Below are positions 58,019-64,000 of a stretch of DNA of 64,000 nucleotides, in pieces; position 1 is the stretch's first letter, and each line of letters opens with the position of its first letter. The stretch covers positions 28,039-92,038 of the forward strand of contig NZ_JBILJQ010000010.1 in NCBI RefSeq assembly GCF_044377145.1. The letters run 5' to 3'. Position numbers and translations under genes: made by a program. Below the pieces are notes generated by a model that saw only the letters and a list, made by a program, of their open reading frames with translations, ran no database searches and was not told the origin of the DNA. Source of the DNA: Aquimonas sp044377145 (GTDB taxonomy: Bacteria; Pseudomonadota; Gammaproteobacteria; Xanthomonadales; Xanthomonadaceae).

Positions 58019-61000
58019 GCTTCCTGTGGTGCCGTCTGTGCCCCATACCGGTCATACACATGCGCATACGCCAGCGCCATCTTCTCCGCTCGTAGCTCCC
58101 GCGGGAACGCCGGCGGCAGGCGGCGCAGTTCCAGTTTGAGGGTCTGCATCACGGCGGCGCGGGCTTGCTGCTTTTCGCGCCAATCGAGTACCAGCTTTTC
58201 GCGCTTCAGCTTCTCCAGCAGCTCGCGGCAGACCTTCTTGACCTCGGCCTCCTCGGCCTTGGTCAGCTTGGGCTCGGGGCGGGTCAGGATGTCGAACAGG
58301 GCCAGCTCTTCTTCGCTCAGACCTTCGGCCACCGCGCGCTGCTCCTCTTCGCTCAGGGCCTGGGCGAAGCCCTTCAGCTCGCCGAAGAAGGCCGCGATGT
58401 TCTGGCTGCCGGCGTTGTAGGCGTCGATCAGCTTCTGGAACTTTTCGGCGAGGTCCACGCGCGAAGGGTTGTCCCGCAGCATCTGCGTCAGCTTGCCTTC
58501 GATCAGGCGCTTCAGCTTCTCTGCTTCGGTGCGCTTGTGGCCCTGGGCGAAGCGCGCCTGCAGGGCCTCGAAGTCGATCTCGGACAGATTCACCAGCGGC
58601 CGGCTCTCGCTGGCCGGGCCGATACGGTAGCCCTCGGTGGCGATCGAGTCGTTGAGCAGCTCCTCGACGTCACTCATCACCGCGCTGATGTCGGTTGGCT
58701 CCACATCGGCGCGGATCTTCGCTGCGAGGTAAGCCACCAGCACGGAGACGGGCGCCAGATCGTTCGCCAGAGGGTCAGGCAGGATGGCCTTGAACAGGCG
58801 GGCGATGCGGCTGGCCATCTGCAGGAACTGCTTCTTGTCGGCCTCGCGGACGAGGATGGCCTCGATGGCGTCGTCGATCAGGCCGATACGCTCAAAGCCC
58901 TGTGCAGCCGCGATCCGATCCAGCGCGATACCGCGCGCGGTGGCGAAGCCGTGAACCTCGGCAAGCGCCGCTTCCAGGGCGGCGACCAGCTCCCGCTTGT
59001 CGAGGATGGGGTTCTCTTCAGACTCACCGTTTGCGCTCGGCCGCGCATAGGTCGCCAGCGCCGCCTGCAGCGCTCGAAACACGCCGACGTAGTCGACGAT
59101 CAGGCCGCTCTCCTTGCCCGGCGCCACGCGGTTGGCGCGCGCGATGGTCTGCATCAGCGTGTGCGCCCGCATGGGCTTGTCGAGGTAGAGCGTCGAGCAG
59201 GTCGGCACGTCGAAGCCGGTGATCCACATCGCGCAGACGAAGACCAGGCGCAGGTGATCCGCTTCGTTCTTGAACTTTTCATCCAAGGCTTCGCGCAGCA
59301 TGCGCTGGCGATGCGGAAGAATCTCCAAGCCCTTCGCGCGCAGCTCCTCCACTTCGTTCTGACCCTGGCTCACCACCACGGCCATGTCGGTCTGCTCCAT
59401 CAGGCGGATGCGCGCGATCAGGCGCTCGCGCGCGTCGCCCTGCGCCTTAGCCAGCTCGGTGCGCAGTCGTGTCAATTCGGCCTGCCAGTACGCCTGCACC
59501 TTGTCGTACATGCGCACGGCCGTCGCCTTGTCGATGCAGACCATCATCGCCTTGCCGCGGTAGCCGCGGCCGGTGAAGTGCGCCACCACATCGTGGGCGA
59601 TCGCTTCGAGGCGCTCTTCGCGAGTGATGATGTGGTACTCGCGGGCGAACTCGCGCTGCAGCTTGCGCTCCTGCGCTTCATCCAGCTCGGCGTCTTCCAG
59701 CAGGGCTTCGAGGTCCTGGTTGAGCTCGCTGTTGGTCAGCTGCACCTCGGGGATGCGGTTCTCGTAGAACAACGGCACGGTGGCGCCGTCTTCAATGGAA
59801 CGCGCGAAGTCGTACACGCTCACGTAGTCGCCGAAGACCTCGCGGGTGCGCTCCTCCTCGCCCTTGATCAGCGGCGTGCCGGTGAAGCCCAGGAAACCCG
59901 CGCGCGGCAGGGCGTTGCGCATGTTGAGGGCGAAGATGTCGTACTGGCTGCGGTGCGCCTCATCGGTGATGACGATGACATCCTCGCGCTCGGACAGCAC
60001 CGGAAACGGCAGGCCCGGCTCGCTGCGGAACTTCTGGATCAGGGTGAAGATGTAGCGCTCATTGCCGCGCAGCAGGGCCTTGAGGTGCTCGCTGCTGGTG
60101 GCGCGCACATCCTCGCGGGCGGTGGCGCCGGTCGCCTTGAAGGTCTTGCTGATCTGGTCGTCGAGCTCTTCGCGGTCGGTGACGATCACGAAGGTGGCGC
60201 TACCCATCACCCGGCGCAGTACCTTCTGGGTGAAGAACACCATCGACAGGCTCTTGCCCGAGCCCTGCGTGTGCCAGAACACCCCGAGACGCTTGGCTTC
60301 GCCCTTGGGGCCGGCGCGCAGGCCTTCCAGCTGGGCGATGGCGCGGTTCACGCCGAGGAACTGGTGGTTCTTGGCGGTCTTCTTCACCAGCCCGCCGCGG
60401 GTCTCCTCGAAGACGGTGAAGTTCTCCACGTAGTCGAGCAGGCGCGCGGGCGCCAGCAGGCCGCGCAGGGCGCGTTCCAGGCTGACCTTGCCGGGCTCGT
60501 CCTCCTGCTCCACGCGCTTCCAGTCGAAGAAGTGCTCCCAGGCGCTGGTGAGCGTGCCCACGCGCGTCTCCGAGCCGTTGGAGAGCAGGATGAATGCGTT
60601 GGGATGGAACAGCTGCGGCACCGACTGCCCGCGGTAGTCGCGCAGGTTGTCGTCGAAGGCAGACTTCAACGGCACCGCCGGCTTCTTGAGCTCGATGAAC
60701 ACCCAGGGCAGGCCGTTGACGAAACCCAGCAGATCGCAGCGGCGCCGGTACATGTCGCCGGCCACCCACATCTGCGAAGTCAGGAAGAAGTCGTTGTTCT
60801 CGGGCTGCTGCCAGTCCACCACCCGCAGCACCTCGGTGCTGTAGCCGCCGTGCTCGTCCTGCACCTTCACCCGCACGCCATCCTTCAGCAGGCGGTAGAC
60901 CTCACGGTTGGCGTTGACGGCGATCTGCTTCGAGCGGTCGCGCGCGATTTCCTCGATGGCCTGATCGTAGGCATCGGCCGACAGGCCCGGGTTCAAACGC

Positions 61001-61233
61001 TCCAGAGCGCTGCGCAGTCGCCGCACCAGCACCACCTGCGACTCGCTCTCGCGGCCTTCAGTACCTTCAGCGCCGAGCCGCTCGGCATAGAGGTCGGCAT
61101 GCGTCCAGCCCAGGGATTCAAGCAGCTCGATCGCCGGCCGCTCAACCAGACGTAGTTCGCCATAGCCGGCCGCCATCTCGCGGATGCGGGCGGCGGTGGG
61201 TGAAGGCTTGGGTGCTTCAGGCGTTGAGGCCAT
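58009..61233 (-). CDS. hsdR: Type I restriction enzyme subunit R (second locus)
   Basis: This 1074-residue HsdR has an N-terminal nuclease region with VFIELKKPA (near residue 180), Walker A HTQGSGKS near 320, a DEAH box (VITDEAHRSQYD) near 420, GFTGTP and motif VI MQTIARANRV. The C-terminal helical region is complete. It is similar in layout to the hsdR at 2314 but clearly different in sequence, so they belong to separate systems. It is the last gene of a minus-strand run with an unknown protein, a DUF3800 protein and hsdS; hsdM is presumably beyond the window edge. Confidence 0.95.
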   Translation of the reverse strand: MASTPEAPKPSPTAARIREMAAGYGELRLVERPAIELLESLGWTHADLYAERLGAEGTEGRESESQVVLVRRLRSALERLNPGLSADAYDQAIEEIARDRSKQIAVNANREVYRLLKDGVRVKVQDEHGGYSTEVLRVVDWQQPENNDFFLTSQMWVAGDMYRRRCDLLGFVNGLPWVFIELKKPAVPLKSAFDDNLRDYRGQSVPQLFHPNAFILLSNGSETRVGTLTSAWEHFFDWKRVEQEDEPGKVSLERALRGLLAPARLLDYVENFTVFEETRGGLVKKTAKNHQFLGVNRAIAQLEGLRAGPKGEAKRLGVFWHTQGSGKSLSMVFFTQKVLRRVMGSATFVIVTDREELDDQISKTFKATGATAREDVRATSSEHLKALLRGNERYIFTLIQKFRSEPGLPFPVLSEREDVIVITDEAHRSQYDIFALNMRNALPRAGFLGFTGTPLIKGEEERTREVFGDYVSVYDFARSIEDGATVPLFYENRIPEVQLTNSELNQDLEALLEDAELDEAQERKLQREFAREYHIITREERLEAIAHDVVAHFTGRGYRGKAMMVCIDKATAVRMYDKVQAYWQAELTRLRTELAKAQGDARERLIARIRLMEQTDMAVVVSQGQNEVEELRAKGLEILPHRQRMLREALDEKFKNEADHLRLVFVCAMWITGFDVPTCSTLYLDKPMRAHTLMQTIARANRVAPGKESGLIVDYVGVFRALQAALATYARPSANGESEENPILDKRELVAALEAALAEVHGFATARGIALDRIAAAQGFERIGLIDDAIEAILVREADKKQFLQMASRIARLFKAILPDPLANDLAPVSVLVAYLAAKIRADVEPTDISAVMSDVEELLNDSIATEGYRIGPASESRPLVNLSEIDFEALQARFAQGHKRTEAEKLKRLIEGKLTQMLRDNPSRVDLAEKFQKLIDAYNAGSQNIAAFFGELKGFAQALSEEEQRAVAEGLSEEELALFDILTRPEPKLTKAEEAEVKKVCRELLEKLKREKLVLDWREKQQARAAVMQTLKLELRRLPPAFPRELRAEKMALAYAHVYDRYGAQTAPQEAQR

Positions 61234-61326
61234 TGATCCAAACCTGTGCGGTCAGTGGATGTTCGTCAAGGCTTGGCCCCTTCATGCGTCGCGACGCCGC
61301 CCGACCCTGCTTCGGAATCAAGCGAC

Positions 61327-61875
61327 TCAGCGCAGCGGGTAGCGGCACGTCGAAATCTGCTTTGATACCTCAATCGCATCGAGCAGGGTCAAGGCGCCCA
61401 TCGCTAGATGGAAGAGCTCGTAACCCCGCCGCTCGACCTCGTCCAGCCAGAAGCTCAACATCGTGCTTGGATAAGTAGCCTGCCCATCCTTTCGAGCAGG
61501 ACGCCCTTCAAGCGCCTCTTCGAGGTCGGCAAGCTCCGCGTCATCCACGGTCATAAGTTGCAGCTCAAAGGCTCCGCGAGAGACGGATCTCGCAAGCTGA
61601 TCCAGCGCCGAGTGCACCTGTTCCAACCAGGCCTTGGCGACGAGTGCCTGCCGGTTCTTCCCAAGAAGAAAGCCATCGACCAGCGCGACCAGGGCGCGCA
61701 TCTCCTCGACCGCCAGACCGATGGCTGTCGTGCCGAGGCTGGCCTCTGATTCGGACTGGAATAGCGCCGCGGCCCGACGGGCACCAGGACCCGAGGGGGG
61801 CTTCGGTGCTTCAGCGATGGGGAGGAGCAGCAGATGTGGCGGTCTCGGCCGTAGGAACTTGCGATCAGGATTCAT
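61327..61875 (-). CDS. Unknown protein in the restriction locus
   Basis: I do not recognise this 182-residue protein. It has no signal peptide or membrane segment. The central part is helical (LAVEEMRALVALVDGFLLGK, LVAKAWLEQVHSALDQLARS) and the C-terminus has aromatic residues (MLSFWLDEVERRGYELFHLA). It lies between hsdR and the DUF3800 gene on the same strand, 93 bases upstream of hsdR. GGAG nine bases before the ATG at 61875 favours that start; one two codons upstream is also possible. It could be a locus-specific accessory protein. Confidence 0.6.
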   Translation of the reverse strand: MNPDRKFLRPRPPHLLLLPIAEAPKPPSGPGARRAAALFQSESEASLGTTAIGLAVEEMRALVALVDGFLLGKNRQALVAKAWLEQVHSALDQLARSVSRGAFELQLMTVDDAELADLEEALEGRPARKDGQATYPSTMLSFWLDEVERRGYELFHLAMGALTLLDAIEVSKQISTCRYPLR

Positions 61876-61881
61876 GGCCAT

Positions 61882-62277
61882 CGTCTCCGGGCGTTCTTGT
61901 CCGTCAACCGCCTGCCTTGGTCAGGATTGAGCCAGCCAGTCCCTGTGCCCTCGGCAAGGCAGGTATCCAATTTTCAGTCTTTACAGATCAATTGGTTGCG
62001 TCAACTCGTGGTGGGCGCGAAGGCTTAGGAATGGGCTAAGCCAACGCTAACGCCAGCAACTTATCCTTTTCGGGGTGCCAGTGAGTCGGGCGACCACTGC
62101 AGCTCCCATGCGCTGCAGTACCTGGGGCCGCGCGCTCCGCGGCGGCAGCCGACGTGCTGTCGTTCATCCTCAGTTTCTTGCATCGGACGTGGACCCGTGC
62201 GAGCTTACTCGCCAAGTGGATTGGGCTTTCCCGGTCGGCGCTGGGCTCCTGGGGTTTCCTGGGGGCCCTTCTGCTTT
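61882..62277. other. 400-base gap inside the restriction locus, no firm gene
   Basis: The part near 61970-62040 is AT-rich compared with the surroundings and may hold the promoter of the unknown protein and hsdR. An 84-codon minus-strand frame at 62036-62290 lacks family-like content and overlaps the DUF3800 end; it is not called. Confidence 0.4.
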
Positions 62278-63024
62278 TCAGGGGAAGCATTTCAGCCCCG
62301 CACCCCGGTAGTTGCCCCGCGCATCGCGGCGGAACTTAGGCACCAGCACCTCGAAGGCCCGATTGCGCTGATCCGGCCTCAGCACCGACAGGCCAATCGG
62401 CCGCGCGCTCAGGTCGGCGATCTGCAGGCCCTCGGCATTGGTCTTCTTGTCGCAGACGATCAGTTCGAAGGGCAGGCGTTCGCCCCGATAGTTGCCGCCG
62501 TCGCAGATCCGTCGGAAGTGCAGCTCCAACGCTTCGTCTTCGGTTCGGCCGCGGGCCTCGCAGAGCACCCGGGTCATGCGGCCCTGCTGGCCGCGCTCGC
62601 TCATCAGCCCGTGCAGGCGCTCCAAGCCGAACTTCATCGCCAGGTGATATGGGTGCTCCGGCTGGGTGTAGGTGCTGCTCAGCCGGCGCTTGTCGATGAC
62701 CACGGCGATCAGGTCGAAGGGCGCTGCCGCCATCACCTCGGTCAGGCCCTCCAGAAATGCCTCGCTCGCCTCGCGCCCTAGCCGCGCGAACGCGCCTTTG
62801 CGCTTGCGTATGTCGTGCTCGTGCAGCACCACTTGGTCGTGGCCGAAGGTGCGGAACTTGAGCCGTCGTACGGCAGGCGTGACCACGTCGATGTAGGTGT
62901 CCACCCTGAAGACGCAGAAGGTGAGCACGAAGACGGGGTACTGCGGATCGATCGAGGCCATGCTGTGGTCGCCGCTCTCGTCGACGAAGACCACGTAGTC
63001 ACTGAAAGCCGAGGGCCCGCTCAT
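62278..63024 (-). CDS. DUF3800 domain protein
   Basis: This 248-residue protein has the DUF3800 hallmarks: an N-terminal VVFVDESGDHS (acidic residues D15, E16), and near the C-terminus the paired acidic motif in GLQIADLSARPIG. The fold is RNase H-like, and the acidic residues suggest metal-dependent nuclease activity; the family's role is unproven. It is common in defence islands. The ATG overlaps the hsdS stop (ATGA), so it is translated with hsdS. Confidence 0.85.
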   Translation of the reverse strand: MSGPSAFSDYVVFVDESGDHSMASIDPQYPVFVLTFCVFRVDTYIDVVTPAVRRLKFRTFGHDQVVLHEHDIRKRKGAFARLGREASEAFLEGLTEVMAAAPFDLIAVVIDKRRLSSTYTQPEHPYHLAMKFGLERLHGLMSERGQQGRMTRVLCEARGRTEDEALELHFRRICDGGNYRGERLPFELIVCDKKTNAEGLQIADLSARPIGLSVLRPDQRNRAFEVLVPKFRRDARGNYRGAGLKCFP

Positions 63025-63884
63025 GCAGCGGATGCCTCTTCCGGCGAGGGCAGGCCGGAGACGTCGAGCTCGCCGGAGATCAGGCGGGGGAGGAGCAGGT
63101 CGCGGGTGGTACGGAGGTTGGTGTTCTGGCGTTGAAGAGAGGCCGTGAGGCGCTTCATGGGCTCCGCTACTTCCTCGAAACGCGAAAGCAGTTCATCCGG
63201 AGGAACAACAATGGTGGCGTTCCTGAATTCTTCCGCTGTCACCGCTGGATATGCGGCGCCCTTGGCGTGATTGACCAAGTAGGCGACGAAGTCATCCGTT
63301 GTGACCGCTTGGAAGAGAAACGACGCAGGCACGCCCTCGGGTGTGAGGACAGCGAAGCCAGTCGAGACCACGAGGTTCGGCTCAGGAGACAGAACGAGCG
63401 CAAAGCTGCGGCGGTTCGGCCTGACGCAAGCCCAGATCGTATCGCCGTCGTGAACGACTCTCCTCGCTCTGCCAGGAGCTTCAACGAAGGCACAAGGCTG
63501 CTTGATGTCGATGCTTCCAGTGGAGACAGACGAAATGTCTACGTACAAGATCTCGGCCGGGGGCGCCTTCGTATCGATGCTGGTTGCGTTCACTCTGGCT
63601 ACTGCACTCAGGGGCTTGAGTAGCCACCCTTCCGGCACCAGCCCAAGCTCGGTTTCGACCATGCGGACGGATTCGTGGCCGGGGAAGCGGTAGTGGACGA
63701 ACCACTCCTCGTAGATGCGCCGGGCCATCTCTTCGAGGATCGCGATGCGCCGGGTGTTGTTCTCGATCAGATCGTCGTAGGCGGAGAGGATGGAGGCGAT
63801 GCGGCGTTGTACGCCTAGGGCCGGCAGGGGTACTAGAACCTGTCGAAGCTCGGATTGTTTGATTCCAAGTACCGTCGGAACGCG
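63021..63884 (-). pseudogene. hsdS: Type I specificity subunit, N-terminal recognition domain lost
   Basis: The frame is open for 288 codons from a TGA at 63885. It starts in the end of the first target-recognition domain (TVLGIKQSELRQ), then has the central conserved region (RRIASILSAYDDLIENNTRR, then EEMARRIYEEWF), a full second recognition domain (GLVPEGWLLKPLS to TAEEFRNATIVVPP) and the C-terminal conserved helix (TRDLLLPRLISGELDVSGL). A complete HsdS of about 400 residues should have another recognition domain in front. Upstream there is only an ATG at 63925 with five codons (MTAIW) before a stop, so the first domain seems deleted. An internal ATG at 63728 could give a 235-residue half-subunit. 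A sequencing error cannot restore the missing length. Confidence 0.7.
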
Positions 63885-63921
63885 TCAACCCCTTTGAGAC
63901 AGCCTGTTCACCAGATAGCTG

Positions 63922-64000
63922 TCATTCGTTCTCCTGAGTGGCGGATTCGCTCATGCTTGCGATCTCGTTGCTTCCGAGTTCACTGGGCAGGGTCACGATG
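63922..64000 (-). CDS. 3' end of an unknown gene in the restriction operon
   Basis: Only the last 25 codons are visible, ending SELGSNEIASMSESATQENE before TGA. The TGA overlaps the ATG at 63925 (ATGA), the expected position of the hsdS start, so this is the gene just upstream of hsdS, possibly hsdM or an accessory gene. The fragment is too short to identify. Confidence 0.5.
   Translation of the reverse strand, partial: IVTLPSELGSNEIASMSESATQENE

Noticed and set aside
58165..61155. Long plus-strand frame of 996 codons antisense to the second hsdR
   Set aside because: It lies wholly opposite a gene with clear motifs, is compositionally odd (rich in Gln, His and Leu) and shows no family pattern; long antisense frames are common at this GC content.
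62036..62290. 84-codon minus-strand frame in the restriction locus gap
   Set aside because: No family-like content, and it overlaps the end of the DUF3800 gene.

Overview
The window is high-GC DNA with dense coding on both strands. It looks like a gammaproteobacterium of the order Lysobacterales (Xanthomonadales). The evidence is a HemX-HemY pair, a ThiC gene behind a TPP riboswitch, an SPFH-Arc pair, a PlpD-type patatin, heptameric GAATCCC intergenic repeats, and many secreted proteins. The genus cannot be fixed from the sequence alone. I saw no tRNA, rRNA or CRISPR array.

Layout. 1-5514: a defence-type operon with a 5'-truncated OLD-like ATPase/TOPRIM protein, a 44-codon remnant of an ImmA-like gene, a Fic protein and a type I restriction HsdR, all joined by overlapping stop/start codons. 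5515-7278: an SDR oxidoreductase and a GloA-like glyoxalase among GAATCCC repeats, ending in a strong bidirectional terminator. 7297-20172: a secreted metalloprotease, HemY/HemX, Arc-like plus SPFH proteins, a small exported protein, a beta-propeller protein and a triple lamin-tail-domain protein. 20410-28549: two very large proteins of unknown function in one operon. 28550-30205: a low-density mosaic with a lone integron attC-like site, a cassette-like small gene and the C-terminal remnant of a secreted protein.

30206-35280: a TPR/sulfotransferase-like protein, a YheT-type hydrolase, a PlsC-like acyltransferase, a hotdog thioesterase and a DUF1232 protein. 35389-40997: a membrane Ser/Thr kinase with a C-terminal helical repeat region and an ECF sigma factor, separated by a divergent secreted beta-helix protein. 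41157-45005: TPP riboswitch and thiC, then a FucP-type sugar transporter with a LacI-type operator. 45403-54787: a DUF1275 protein, a diguanylate cyclase, a patatin/outer-membrane protein, Ogt, an exported MetA-pathway-like protein and a PAS-containing chemoreceptor. 54874-58018: a domain-swapped photolyase, a HEAGH protein, a broken IS91-type transposase and a frameshifted lipoprotein gene. 58009-64000: a second type I restriction locus on the minus strand with HsdR, an unknown protein, a DUF3800 protein and an apparently halved HsdS.

Most notable: four exported proteins of unrelated fold, plus one gene remnant, end in the same short motif F-x-[D/N]-G-F-E. It has no membrane segment or basic tail after it and matches no C-terminal sorting signal I can name. 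The 8-kb pair of giant unknown proteins, the orphan attC with its cassette-like gene, and the halved HsdS are the next most interesting items.
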